A DNA stretch of 64,000 nucleotides from an uncultured Alphaproteobacteria bacterium (GTDB lineage Bacteria; Pseudomonadota; Alphaproteobacteria; UBA6615), in contig CALSNJ010000007.1 in the NCBI GenBank assembly GCA_943787745.1, positions 186,001-250,000 of the forward strand, written 5' to 3'. The notes beneath the pieces were generated by a model. That model did not search any database, was not told where the DNA came from, and saw nothing but the letters and a program-made list of their open reading frames with translations. The position numbers and the translations under genes are program-made. This document shows, piece after piece, positions 34,683 to 44,198 of the stretch (the first letter of the stretch is position 1; each line of letters opens with the position of its first letter).

Positions 34683-36516
34683 ATGTCGAAAGCCGCCACA
34701 AAACGTCGTCAAAAGGGAAGTCCCGCACGAGACAGGCTCGGACCTCTGCCCGAATGGGATTTGTCCGACCTCTATCCGTCTCAGGATGGGCCCGAGATTA
34801 CCAAGGATATTGCGTCATCGGCGCGGGCTGCGGCACGGTTTGCCAAGCGATATCAGGGCAAGCTGACAGACCTTGATGGAGATACGCTTGCCAAATCCAT
34901 CACCGAGTTTGAGAAAATCGATGAGGTTTTGTCCCGGCTGATGAGTTACGCGTCATTGCTCTATGCCGGAGACATGATGGACCCGGAGAACGGGCGGTTT
35001 TATCAATCGATGCAGGAAACAGTCGTGGGAATTTCGTCCCACTTGTTGTTTTTCACGCTCGAGATCAACCGCGTTTCGGACCGTGCTCTGAGTAAGAAAC
35101 TCAAGGCGTCGGCCAAGCTGCGGCGCTATGCGCCATGGTTGCGTGATTCCCGCGCCTATCGCCCCCATCAGCTCGATGATCAGCTGGAGAAACTTCTTCA
35201 CGAAAAGGCTGTCGCGGGCCGGTCCGCCTGGAACCGTCTTTTCGACGAGACCATGGCTGAACTGGTGTTCGAGGTCGATTTGCCAAAAGGCAAGAAAAGC
35301 CTGAGCAGCGCGGAAACGCTTAATCTTTTGTCCAGCGTGCACGGGGCCGAACGCAAAGCGGCTGCCAAGGCACTGGGAAAGACGTTGGGCGAGAATGCCC
35401 GGGTGTTTTCGTTGATCACCAACACCCTGGCAAAGGACAAGGAGATTGAGGACAAGTGGCGTGGATTCGCGCGGCCGGTCTCGGGACGAAACCTGGCAAA
35501 CTATGTCGAGGACGAGGTGGTCGATGCGCTGTCGCAATCGGTTCGCGATGCTTACCCCGACCTCTCACATCGCTACTACAAGCTGAAGGCGAAATGGTTT
35601 GGCGTTCGCAAACTGGACTACTGGGATCGCAATGCACCCCTTCCCAATGCCGATGACCGGGTGATCCGTTGGGATGACGCGGTTGAGAAAGTGCTCGATG
35701 CCTATGGTCAGTTTTCACCGAAACTGGCTGGGGTGGCGCAGGACTTCTTTGACAACAACTGGATCGATACGCCGGTGCGGCCCGGTAAATCGCCCGGGGC
35801 CTTTGCCGCCTCAACGGTTCCCAGCTGTGCATCCGTATCTGCTTTTGAACTATCAGGGAAAAACCCGGGATGTCATGACGCTGGCTCACGAATTGGGCCA
35901 TGGTGTGCATCAGGTGCTCGCCGCCAGTCAGGGCCATTTGATGTCCGACACGCCTTTGACGCTGGCCGAAACCGCCTCGGTGTTCGGCGAAATGCTCACC
36001 TTCCGAAAATTGCTGGCAGAAGCCGACAACCCGAAGCTGCGCAAGACCATGTTGGCCTCCAAGGTGGAGGACATGCTGAACACCGTTGTTCGGCAGATTG
36101 CGTTCTTTGAGTTTGAACGCCGTGTCCATGAGAAGCGCCGGGACGGGGAGCTGCTGACCGAAGAGATCTGCACGATCTGGATGGACGTACAGAAAGAAAG
36201 TCTGGGGCCGTCGATCCGCTTTGAAGAGGAATACAAATATTTCTGGACCTACATTCCCCACTTCATCCATTCGCCCTTCTATGTTTACGCCTATGCATTC
36301 GGTGATTGTCTGGTGAACTCTCTTTATGCCGTTTATGAGAACGCGTCGGACGGTTTCGCGGAACGCTATCTGGAAATGCTGCGTGCTGGCGGAACCCTGC
36401 GCCATAAGGAATTGCTGGCGCCGTTCGGACTGGATGCGTCCGATCCGGCCTTCTGGAAGAAGGGGCTCGGTGTGATTTCGGGAATGATCGATGAACTTGA
36501 GGAGCTTGAGGCCTAG
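34683..36516 (+). pseudogene. pepF: Oligoendopeptidase F (M3B zinc peptidase), reading frame broken by one single-base insertion (possibly sequencing error)
   Basis: PepF is a cytoplasmic zinc peptidase that cleaves short peptides. It starts at ATG 34683 (AAGGAG upstream) and reads as a family member through PLPNADDRVIRWDDAVEKVLDAY. Near 35826 an extra T shifts the frame; without it the sequence continues VHPYLLLNYQGKTRDVMTLAHELGHGVHQ, whose HExxH-type HELGH carries the zinc ligands, to the TAG at 36516. Corrected length about 610 residues, normal. As written it yields two overlapping fragments. The downstream ABC1 gene starts directly after the stop. The same kind of insertion occurs twice in uvrB. 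Confidence 0.88.
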
Positions 36517-37866
36517 ATGAGCGATGACGACCGTTCCACAGTTCGCGGCCGGGTCGGGCGCTATGGTCGTGTCGGTGTGGCTGTCGGTGGCGCGGCCATG
36601 CGAATGGCGGGCAGTCGCTATCTCGGGCGCGAAGCAGATCATGAACGCAATGCCGCCGACCTGAAGGTTGCGCTCGGCGGGCTCAAGGGCCCTCTGATGA
36701 AGGCGGCGCAGATTCTCGCGACGATCCCCGACGCGCTCCCCTCTGACTACGCCCGGGAATTGGCGGAACTTCAGGCGAACGCGCCACCGATGGGTTGGGC
36801 CTTTGTCCGACGGCGCATGGCGGCTGAACTGGGCCCGGACTGGCAGACGAAGTTTGCCGATTTTCCACGTGAGGCTGCGAAGGCAGCTTCGCTCGGTCAG
36901 GTCCACGCGGCAACCGACCTGAGTGGCCGCAAGGTTGCCAGCAAACTGCAATATCCCGATATGGCTTCGATCGTTTCAGCTGATCTGAACCAGTTGAAGC
37001 TCGCCTTTGCTGTCTATCGCCGATACGACCCCGCCATTGACCCCAGCCAGATACATGCCGAGCTTTCTGAGCGCCTGACCGAAGAGTTGGACTATGTCCA
37101 CGAGGCACGAAACACCCGGCTCTACGAGGCTTTGTTGGCCGGGGAGAGCGGGGTTCACGTTCCCGAAGTCATCGATGACCTTTCCGCCTCAAGACTATTG
37201 ACGACGTCATGGCTTGAAGGGCGACCGATGGCCGCGTTTGCCGAGGACGCTGACCCCGATGCGCGCGAGGCGGCGGCGCTCAATATGTTCCGGGCCTGGT
37301 ATGTGCCGTTTTACGGCTATGGTGTTATTCACGGGGACCCGCATCTGGGCAACTATTCGGTGAATCAGGATGCGTCGATCAATCTTTACGATTTTGGCTG
37401 TATTCGGGTGTTCCCGCCGCGCTTCGTCGAGGGGGTGATTGAGCTTTATCATGCCTTGCGAAGCGACGACCGGGACCGTGCTGCCCACGCCTATGAGCGC
37501 TGGGGATTTGAGAACATCTCCAATGAACTTCTCGATACGCTGAATATTTGGGCCGGATTTCTTTACAAGCCGCTGATGGAAGATAAGGTGCAGCGGATTC
37601 AGGAATCAGAATCCGGAACCTATGGCGCAACCATTGCCAGCAAGGTGCATGAACAGCTGCGCGAGATTGGCGGTGTCACGCCGCCTCGCGAATTTGTGCT
37701 GATGGACCGGGCCGCGATTGGCCTGGGGTCAGTGTTCCTGCGCTTACGCGCAGAACTCAACTGGCACCGGGTCTTCCATGAGTTGATCGACGAGTTTGAT
37801 CTCGAGGGCCTCGCGTCCCGTCAGTCCAAGGCGCTTGAGGTGCAGGGTCTGGCTCCGGTCGGCTGA
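36517..37866 (+). CDS. ABC1/UbiB-family atypical kinase
   Basis: A 449-residue protein-kinase-like protein; the best-known relatives UbiB/COQ8 support ubiquinone synthesis as ATPases. It has the N-terminal family helix GGLKGPLMKAAQILATIPDAL, where the hallmark KxGQ reads KAAQ, an Ala-rich loop (AKAASLGQVHAA in place of AAASxGQVH), a Lys in VASKLQYPDM, the catalytic loop HGDPHLGNY and the metal-binding DFG (LYDFGCIRVF). The ATG follows the pepF TAG with no gap, so the two are coupled. No membrane helix is evident. Substrate unknown. Confidence 0.9.
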   Translation: MSDDDRSTVRGRVGRYGRVGVAVGGAAMRMAGSRYLGREADHERNAADLKVALGGLKGPLMKAAQILATIPDALPSDYARELAELQANAPPMGWAFVRRRMAAELGPDWQTKFADFPREAAKAASLGQVHAATDLSGRKVASKLQYPDMASIVSADLNQLKLAFAVYRRYDPAIDPSQIHAELSERLTEELDYVHEARNTRLYEALLAGESGVHVPEVIDDLSASRLLTTSWLEGRPMAAFAEDADPDAREAAALNMFRAWYVPFYGYGVIHGDPHLGNYSVNQDASINLYDFGCIRVFPPRFVEGVIELYHALRSDDRDRAAHAYERWGFENISNELLDTLNIWAGFLYKPLMEDKVQRIQESESGTYGATIASKVHEQLREIGGVTPPREFVLMDRAAIGLGSVFLRLRAELNWHRVFHELIDEFDLEGLASRQSKALEVQGLAPVG

Positions 37867-38002
37867 CGTCCGTTGACAGCGGGGCCGGGGCGCGTGAACG
37901 CAACAGCCTGCACGCTCGGCGGTGGTGAAGGCAGGGGCGGTCGATATGACATCGCCGAACCCCGCCGCCCCACCGGGCCGTGCGCAAAGTCTCCTGTTAG
38001 GA

Positions 38003-39784
38003 TCAGGCCGCGCGGACCCGATCTAGAAATTCAGAGACAGCGGCCTGAAGTTCTTCAGACTGCTTTTCGATTTCTTCTGACGAGGACATAACTTCGGCAG
38101 CAGACGCACCGGCTTCCTGCGTACCGCGAGAGACCTCAACGATGTTCGATGAAACATCCTGGGTCCCGGCGGCGGCCTGCTGGACGTTGGCTGCGATTTC
38201 CTGGGTCGCAGCGCCCTGTTCCTCAACGGCCGAAGAAATGGCCGTTGTTGTATCGCTGATTTCGGAAATCGACTTTCCGATCTCGGCGATGGCTTCGACA
38301 GCCTCCTGGGTTTCGGTCTGGATCGCGGCGATCTGACTGCCGATTTCCTCGGTGGCCTTGGCAGTCTGCGTGGCCAGCGACTTCACTTCGGACGCCACAA
38401 CTGCAAAGCCCTTGCCCGCTTCACCGGCGCGCGAGGCTTCGATGGTGGCGTTCAGCGCCAGCAGATTGGTCTGTGCGGCGATGTCGTTGATCAGGCTGAC
38501 GATATCGCCGATTCTGTTCGCTGCTTCGGCCAGATGTTCGACCCGTTCATTGGTGGCGTTGGCCCGCGCGACAGCCGTATGGGCCATCTGGGCGCTCTGG
38601 CTGACCTGCCGTGAAATCTCCTGAACCGAGGAAGACAGCTCTTCTGTCGCGGTGGCAACAGTCTGGACGTTCACGGAGGCTTCCTCTGAAGCTGCAGCAA
38701 CACTCGTGGAACGATCACTGGCTTCATTCGTGATCTGGGTCATGGAGGTTGCCGTCGACTTCATCTGGTTGGCAGCACTGCTGACCATGGAGATCACGGT
38801 GCCCACGCCACCTTCAAAATCGGATGCAAGTTTCTGCATCGTATCCTTCTTTTCCTGCGCGGTCCTTGCTTTCTGGGTTTCCTGTTCTTCTTCCAGTCGC
38901 TTGTTGGCGATGAGTTTCTCACGAAATGTTGTGAACGCAACTGCGAGGGTACCAATTTCATCGCGACTGTTTACGGCAACTTCGGCGTCAGTATTGCCCT
39001 GCGCAAGTTCATCCATTCCTGTGACGATACGGTTGAGCGGGCGCACGATTCCGATGCGGGCGATCAGAATGGCCAATCCGAAACCAAATACTATGGAGCC
39101 AAGGGTGATGCCGAGAATGACAATAACCCCGGTCTTTTCGTCATGCTCCGCCTTAAGGGCCGCCTTGCCCGTGAAGTTTTGCAGTTCGGCCGTCAGATTC
39201 TCAAGAATGTGAGTGAGTTCGGATTGATGAGACTCGATCGTCTCAACCATCTCGCCGACTTCAACTGCGCGACCGTTTGTGATCATTTCGAAAGCCAGAT
39301 GGACCTCGGTGTCATAGGCCTCGTGTTTGAGTTTGGTTTCGTCGAGAATTTCCAGAACGTGCTCGAACTCCGCTTTCTGTTTTGCGGAAGGGTTGTGAGC
39401 CAGAGAGCTGCGGGAAATTTCTTCCGCCGCCGTGATTGCGACCACAGCCTTTTCTGAGTACGCATCAAACTCGGCCAATAGCGTGTCCATGGCCTCACCA
39501 TGAGAGCTAATACCCTGTGAGCGCAGGGCGCGTTCAAATACGATCGCCTGTTCAAGCTGATTGATCGTGGCGTTTGTGATTTCCTGAGTTGCGGGAAGGT
39601 CAACTTCAGCAATGTTGACAAGCTCGCCACCGATTTTTTCCATTGTCACAATGCCTGAGGCACCGACGGCGATAAGAAATGTGATGCAGACGGAAACTAC
39701 CAACATAATTTTCTGATTGATGGACAGTCGTCCCAGCAGTCCAACTGACTGTGGTTTGGTTTCGGTGATTGTTTGGTCGGTCAC
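38003..39784 (-). CDS. Methyl-accepting chemotaxis protein
   Basis: A 593-residue transmembrane chemoreceptor. A helix at about 26-48 and another at about 225-245 enclose a periplasmic helical-bundle sensing domain of about 175 residues (4HB type, rich in Glu). A HAMP domain ([23 protein letters not shown]) follows, and the long signalling coiled coil carries the conserved hairpin tip [39 protein letters not shown]. No NWETF pentapeptide is seen at the C-terminus. It starts at GTG 39784 with GGAGA upstream. There are no che genes nearby; the ligand is unknown. Confidence 0.96.
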   Translation of the reverse strand: MTDQTITETKPQSVGLLGRLSINQKIMLVVSVCITFLIAVGASGIVTMEKIGGELVNIAEVDLPATQEITNATINQLEQAIVFERALRSQGISSHGEAMDTLLAEFDAYSEKAVVAITAAEEISRSSLAHNPSAKQKAEFEHVLEILDETKLKHEAYDTEVHLAFEMITNGRAVEVGEMVETIESHQSELTHILENLTAELQNFTGKAALKAEHDEKTGVIVILGITLGSIVFGFGLAILIARIGIVRPLNRIVTGMDELAQGNTDAEVAVNSRDEIGTLAVAFTTFREKLIANKRLEEEQETQKARTAQEKKDTMQKLASDFEGGVGTVISMVSSAANQMKSTATSMTQITNEASDRSTSVAAASEEASVNVQTVATATEELSSSVQEISRQVSQSAQMAHTAVARANATNERVEHLAEAANRIGDIVSLINDIAAQTNLLALNATIEASRAGEAGKGFAVVASEVKSLATQTAKATEEIGSQIAAIQTETQEAVEAIAEIGKSISEISDTTTAISSAVEEQGAATQEIAANVQQAAAGTQDVSSNIVEVSRGTQEAGASAAEVMSSSEEIEKQSEELQAAVSEFLDRVRAA

Positions 39785-39939
39785 GTCTATTTCTCCGGTT
39801 CGTTGAACGGAGAATTTGGATCGACCATATTCCCCGTTGAATTTGCGATTGGACGCAATCTCGGAGCATTTTGTTAAAGTTTATCTAACGCATAAGAATT
39901 AGGCAGTGGAGTTTTTTCGGGCGTAAAACCGGAGCGAGT

Positions 39940-40374
39940 TCAGGCCGTTTTCTGTTCCGCGTTAAAGTAGTTGAGTTCGACTGTTACGCCGTTGGGGTCT
40001 TCCACGAAAATCTGGAAAAGCTCAAGATCGGGAACCATACGTTCGCGATAGTCGCAGCCATTTTCGCGAAGACGCTGGATCAGGACGGATGGGTCCTTCG
40101 CACGAAACGCGATATGGTCAAATGCACCTGAACCGTCTTTCAGTGAATCGGGATCGACCGTTCCACCCAGATAGGTTTCGAGCCCTTCTGGAGATTCTGC
40201 GTCAATCCCGATCAGATGAACAACGGGTTTGTCACCGACATAGAGCCAGTGTCCCGGGAAATCGAAATTCGGTCGTGCACCATCGTCCATGCCGAGGATA
40301 TCGACAAAGAACGCCCGTGTTTCGGGCAGGTGGGTTGTGCGAATCGAGCAATGATCAAGGGCGCTGAGTGACAT
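39940..40374 (-). CDS. VOC family (glyoxalase/bleomycin resistance-type) protein
   Basis: A 144-residue metal-binding fold protein with two beta-alpha-beta3 modules. The first opens LDHCSIRTTHLPETRAFFVDILGM, whose His is a likely metal ligand; the second has GAFDHIAFRAKDPSVLIQRL and ends with LFQIFVEDPNGVTVELNYF. The ligands in a typical enzyme of this fold would be His8, His90-region and the Glu in VTVEL. The substrate is unknown. It is divergent from a flavin-reductase-like gene, a pairing common in small redox operons. Confidence 0.9.
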   Translation of the reverse strand: MSLSALDHCSIRTTHLPETRAFFVDILGMDDGARPNFDFPGHWLYVGDKPVVHLIGIDAESPEGLETYLGGTVDPDSLKDGSGAFDHIAFRAKDPSVLIQRLRENGCDYRERMVPDLELFQIFVEDPNGVTVELNYFNAEQKTA

Positions 40375-40508
40375 GTTTGTCTCCGTTTCGATGATTGGAA
40401 ACAGATTAGGAGCAGAAGCACAGCCGGGAATTGATTCAGATCATTCGATGCGGTCGCTCGTTGCAGCATCGTGCTTGGCAGTTCAACGAAACAGACAGGC
40501 ATGCCGCA

Positions 40509-41012
40509 ATGGATTCCGATCTCAAAAAGAAAATTCTGCGCATGATTCCCTATGGAATCTATGTTCTGACCGCGCGCGCTTCTGGCGGAGACATCACAGC
40601 GGCAACGGTCAACTGGGTGACGCAAGTGTCCTTTGATCCGCCTCTCGTCGCGCTCGGAGTAAAACCGGACTCAGGTGCTTATGTGGCGCTGAAGGAAAGC
40701 GGTGGATTCGCGTTGAACTTCCTCGGCAAGGGCCAGCAGGGGCTGGCATTTAAATTCTTCAAGCCGGCTGAGGTTTCCGGGGGGGGAATCAGTGGTGAGG
40801 CGTTTCACAACGGTGCGAATGGGGCGCCGGTCCTGGAATCTGCCGCAGCATGTGTTGAGTGTGCCGTTGTCGAGATCGTTGAGAAGGGGGATCATCACAC
40901 CGTCATTGCTGAGGTCCGTGCTGTGCATGGTGGTGCGCAGATCGATGGGCGTTCCGATGCGTTCGGCTTGCATATGAACGAACTGGGCGAGAACGTCTTC
41001 TATGGTGGCTGA
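40509..41012 (+). CDS. Flavin reductase-like FMN-binding protein
   Basis: A 167-residue protein of the flavin-reductase-like split-barrel family, which reduces or binds FMN. Typical segments are MIPYGIYVLTARASGGDITAATVNWVTQVSFDPPLVALGVKPDSGAYVALKESGGFALNFLG and later AACVECAVVEIVEKGDHHTVIAEVRAV. ATG 40509 is the first good start; the longer frame from 40431 has no ribosome site. It is divergent from the VOC gene. Enzyme or FMN-carrier role cannot be separated by sequence. Confidence 0.88.
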   Translation: MDSDLKKKILRMIPYGIYVLTARASGGDITAATVNWVTQVSFDPPLVALGVKPDSGAYVALKESGGFALNFLGKGQQGLAFKFFKPAEVSGGGISGEAFHNGANGAPVLESAAACVECAVVEIVEKGDHHTVIAEVRAVHGGAQIDGRSDAFGLHMNELGENVFYGG

Positions 41013-41032
41013 ACAGCGTTGTTGCTTGAGAA

Positions 41033-41470
41033 CTATTGGGGCCGTGCCAGCATTCTGCGCAGGGTGGGCGTTTCAAGCACGTCCAGCCATGCAAGCGCTG
41101 GCGTGACCTCAATAAAAAATCGATAGTGGATTTCGGTTTCGATATCTTCGTCGCAGATCGCTTTCCACAACGGCATGATGATCCCGGCATCGAGAGACCC
41201 GTCAATCACGATGGCGCCCGCCGGGCGCTGCAGAGATGCTTCGTCATGGGTGGTGTTCATGATGGACTTGATCGCCTGTAACTCCTGTCGGCCAATTTTT
41301 GAAAGATCGGTGGATCCGTCAAACACAAGCAGGCTGCGATAGGTTGTTGCGGGCTTCGAAGATTGCGCGATGGCCTGTGCGGCCTCAGCAACCTGCTGAT
41401 ATGCAACATCCCCGAAAAAGTGAAACACGAGCAATTGGGTCCGGTTTTCGACGAGGTGGTGTACCGGCAT
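41033..41470 (-). CDS. Hypothetical protein, possibly STAS/SpoIIAA-like fold
   Basis: A 145-residue protein without signal peptide or membrane helix. I recognise no named family. The strand-helix order (LLVFHFFGDVAYQQVAEAAQAI, then YRSLLVFDGSTDLSKIGRQELQAIKSIM) is suggestive of the STAS/SpoIIAA fold, in which the Asp after the second strand sits at the ligand site; this is a weak guess. The second half continues with PAGAIVIDGSLDAGIIMPLWKAICDE, another strand-turn-helix unit. It is convergent with the flavin-reductase gene and 136 bases from the MFS gene upstream. Confidence 0.6.
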   Translation of the reverse strand: MPVHHLVENRTQLLVFHFFGDVAYQQVAEAAQAIAQSSKPATTYRSLLVFDGSTDLSKIGRQELQAIKSIMNTTHDEASLQRPAGAIVIDGSLDAGIIMPLWKAICDEDIETEIHYRFFIEVTPALAWLDVLETPTLRRMLARPQ

Positions 41471-41606
41471 TCGGCGATCTCTGGTGCAGCTGCGCCAGCC
41501 GGGCGCGTTCTGCGGGCAATAAGAACTTGCGGATGACGGCGGACGTCATACTGACAACTCAATATTGTTAATATTGTAATGAATCGCAACCGCAGGTTGT
41601 GGGTAA

Positions 41607-42869
41607 TTATTCCTGCGGACGTGCGCGCCAACCCACAATACTGGCGGCGAATGCCGCCAACTGGGAGAGGAAGATGACCCATGCAAGTGGCAGGTGCGTC
41701 ACGTGCGGCAGCAGCCCGACGATCAGTGTTGTAATTGCGGCCATGCCGTACTGCATGAGGCCGTTCATCGCAGCGGCGGTTCCGGCATATTCGGGTCGCA
41801 CGCTGACAGCTGCGGCCATCACGTTGGGGAATGTCATGGCCAGCCCGACATTGAAAATGAAGATCGGCGAGATTGCGGCGACAGGTGTGAAAATCCCCAT
41901 CAGCGGGAGCACGAGATAAAGGGTCGCGCCAGCCATGCCGATGCTCGTGCCCAGCACAATCATCCGGTTGACCCCCAGCTTGCCGGTGAGCCAGATCGCA
42001 CTGCCATAACCGCAAAATGCGCCCGATGTTGCGGTCAGCATCAAGTAGCCGAAGGTGTCGGGGGCAACGCCGTAACTGTCGATCAGCACAATCGGGACAC
42101 CTGCAAACCAGGCGAAAATGGCACCACCGATAAATCCGATATTCAGGTTGTAGGCGATGAAGGAGCGCTCGCCGATCAGCACGCGGTAACCCTGGATCAT
42201 GGCCCGGAGATTCGAGATGAAATCGGCGTGGGCCGGACGGTTGGTTTCTGCCATACGCAAGGCGCAATAGACAAAGAGCACGGTCCCCAGGATCGCGAGG
42301 GCAAAGAAAGATGATTGCCAGCCAAAGTGGATATGCAGATAGCCGCCGATGGCAGGTGCTGTTGCGGGCGCAAACACCATGACCGTTGATATGACGGCGA
42401 GCGCGCGGGCTGAATCCTTGCGATCAAACAGGTCGCGCACAATCGAACGGACCATGACGATAGACCCGGCCGCGCCGATACCCTGCAGAATGCGCGCGAG
42501 CAGCAGCATGGTGATTGAAGTCGAGAAGGCGCAAAGCAGGCTTGCGATCACATAGATCGCGAGGCCCCACAATAAGGTCGGCCGACGTCCGAAACGGTCC
42601 GACACCCCGCCATAGAAGAACTGCGCCAGCGCGTAGGCCACCAGGAATGCGATCAACGTGGATTGCACGGTGAATATCGACACCCCGAACACCAGCCCGA
42701 TATCCGGCATGGATGGCAGAAACAGATTGTACGCAATCGCGCTGCTCGAAATGAGTACGGTCAGCAGGGGAATTTTTGGTGGTTTGCGAAGAATGAGACG
42801 GGTCCGGTGTATGGTGCCGTCTGGGTGACGGGTGCATGCCCAGTCTACCACCACCCGCCGACCTGTCAT
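41607..42869 (-). CDS. Bcr/CflA-type multidrug efflux MFS transporter
   Basis: A 420-residue drug:proton antiporter with 12 predicted helices. The Bcr/CflA features are AYNLFLPSMPDIGLVFGVSI at helix 1, FFYGGVSDRFGRRPTLLWGL (motif A), LLLARILQGIGAAGSIVMVRSIVRDLFDRKDSARA at helices 4-5 and APAIGGYLHIHFGWQSSFFAL (motif C). The N-terminal 30 residues before KIPLLTVLISSSAIAYN are non-conserved, so the true start may be later than ATG 42869. Substrates are unknown; members export chloramphenicol, bicyclomycin and similar compounds. Confidence 0.9.
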   Translation of the reverse strand: MTGRRVVVDWACTRHPDGTIHRTRLILRKPPKIPLLTVLISSSAIAYNLFLPSMPDIGLVFGVSIFTVQSTLIAFLVAYALAQFFYGGVSDRFGRRPTLLWGLAIYVIASLLCAFSTSITMLLLARILQGIGAAGSIVMVRSIVRDLFDRKDSARALAVISTVMVFAPATAPAIGGYLHIHFGWQSSFFALAILGTVLFVYCALRMAETNRPAHADFISNLRAMIQGYRVLIGERSFIAYNLNIGFIGGAIFAWFAGVPIVLIDSYGVAPDTFGYLMLTATSGAFCGYGSAIWLTGKLGVNRMIVLGTSIGMAGATLYLVLPLMGIFTPVAAISPIFIFNVGLAMTFPNVMAAAVSVRPEYAGTAAAMNGLMQYGMAAITTLIVGLLPHVTHLPLAWVIFLSQLAAFAASIVGWRARPQE

Positions 42870-42881
42870 GCGGATGCGTTG

Positions 42882-43385
42882 CTAGTTTCCTGTATTCATT
42901 TCCCGGCGACGCATCGGCATGGCGTCGATTGTTTCAAACAGCTCATGGGCGGAGATCGCCGTTGGGCTTTTCATCTTCACGCCCCCGTCCTTGCCGACAA
43001 GAAGGGCAAGTGCTTCCCCTTTCCTGATCCCGTATCTATCCCGGATCTGCGATGCGGCTATGTCCGGCATCGCCTTGCCATCAATTGTGACCTGATCTCC
43101 CAAGATCTCGATCCACACCATGTCTCGCGCCTGCAGGGCGTGTTTTTGTACAGACAGGATTTTGCGTTGGTCCTGCACGAGCGATGCATTGGCGTTGGGT
43201 GCCGCGACAATCACGGGACGTTTATTCCATCGGTATGCGTCCATGAGAGGTTCTGCCGTGCTGGTCTGTGCGGGGTTCGTTGCGGCTGTTGCGATCGCAA
43301 GGCTGAAGGCCGCGAGTCCGAAAAACCGAGGCCTCGACCGTGTGGGGGAGCGGCATGCGGGACCTGACGCCCACAGCGCGGGCAT
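42882..43385 (-). CDS. DUF4174 domain-containing exported protein
   Basis: A 167-residue protein with an N-terminal signal-like segment (FFGLAAFSLAIATAATNPA) followed by the DUF4174 domain. The domain begins PLMDAYRWNKRPVIVAAPNANASLVQDQRKIL and ends ALALLVGKDGGVKMKSPTAISAHELFETIDAMPMRRREM, as family members do; it resembles a thioredoxin-like fold without the CxxC pair. It starts 5 bases after the Sel1-repeat gene and is probably co-expressed. Role unknown; the family is usually periplasmic. Confidence 0.85.
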   Translation of the reverse strand: MPALWASGPACRSPTRSRPRFFGLAAFSLAIATAATNPAQTSTAEPLMDAYRWNKRPVIVAAPNANASLVQDQRKILSVQKHALQARDMVWIEILGDQVTIDGKAMPDIAASQIRDRYGIRKGEALALLVGKDGGVKMKSPTAISAHELFETIDAMPMRRREMNTGN

Positions 43386-43390
43386 CTGCG

Positions 43391-43945
43391 TTACTCGTTG
43401 GTCGTGGTGTTGCTGGACAGGCGCGCGAGATTTTTGCGCGCATTGGCGTTACCGCTTCGCGCACTCTCCTCATACCAATAGGTGGCGATATCAAGGTCGA
43501 CCTCGACGCCATGTCCCAACTCGTAAAGCCGCCCCAGATTATTCTGTGCTCTGCCCAGACCTTGCTCGGCCGCGCGCAGGTACCACTGGAAGGCGATTTC
43601 GTAATCCTGTTCGACACCGTTCCCGGTTTCATATCCATGGCCCAGAAAAAGTTGCGCGCCGGAATGTCCGCGGTTGGCCGCTCTTTGATACCAGTCCATC
43701 GCGTTGATATCGCTTTCGGGCACGCCATGACCGAAGGTGTGCATGAGGCCAAGGGCGAACTGCGCCTTTGGGTCACCGAATTGCGCCAATGCGTCCCATT
43801 CGCGCAATGCGGTGTCATAGTCGGCCCGGTTATAGGCCGAGAGCCCGCGCTCGAAACTCTGCGCTTGTGCGGCCGGCGCTGCGAATAGGGTCAGCAATGC
43901 GGCGACCATGAAGTATTTAAGGTTGGCTTTTGGTGTCTTGCGCAT
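43391..43945 (-). CDS. Sel1-repeat (SLR) exported protein
   Basis: A 184-residue protein with a cleavable signal peptide ending in PAAQAQ, then three or four Sel1-type repeats (DPKAQFALGLMHTFGHGVPE, SGAQLFLGHGYETGNGVEQD, GRAQNNLGRLYELGHGVEVD, NANARKNLARL). Each has the GxGV turn and the Ala-rich helix pair of this solenoid family. SLR proteins are adaptors in envelope or signalling complexes. It lies directly upstream of the DUF4174 gene, with a 5-base gap. No enzyme motif is seen. Confidence 0.88.
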   Translation of the reverse strand: MRKTPKANLKYFMVAALLTLFAAPAAQAQSFERGLSAYNRADYDTALREWDALAQFGDPKAQFALGLMHTFGHGVPESDINAMDWYQRAANRGHSGAQLFLGHGYETGNGVEQDYEIAFQWYLRAAEQGLGRAQNNLGRLYELGHGVEVDLDIATYWYEESARSGNANARKNLARLSSNTTTNE

Positions 43946-44198
43946 CTTCGAGCCCTTTCAGGAGGTTGCCTGATCGGTACGTCATTTTTACGAAAACAGA
44001 TCAGTTTTGCACCATATTCGAGATGTTCTGTTCCGATTGTGCCCAAATGACAAAACACACAGGACGATGTGCCGGGTTGCTCTGCCGGGAACGGCGCGGC
44101 ATATTCCATCCGCGCCCTAAATTTGCGCTGTGACCGGCCACTTTCGGGGGCATAGGCCGGGTCCCAATGAGTTCGACCGAACCGAGGTTCCTCACGTT

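Noticed and set aside
35416-36951. 511-codon minus-strand frame across pepF and the ABC1 gene
   Set aside because: It runs opposite two conserved genes and has no recognisable domain.
37925-37977. GGGGCGG / CCGCCCC inverted repeat between the convergent ABC1 and chemoreceptor genes
   Set aside because: The stem is only 7 base pairs with a loop of more than 20 bases and no T run on either strand, so I do not call a terminator.
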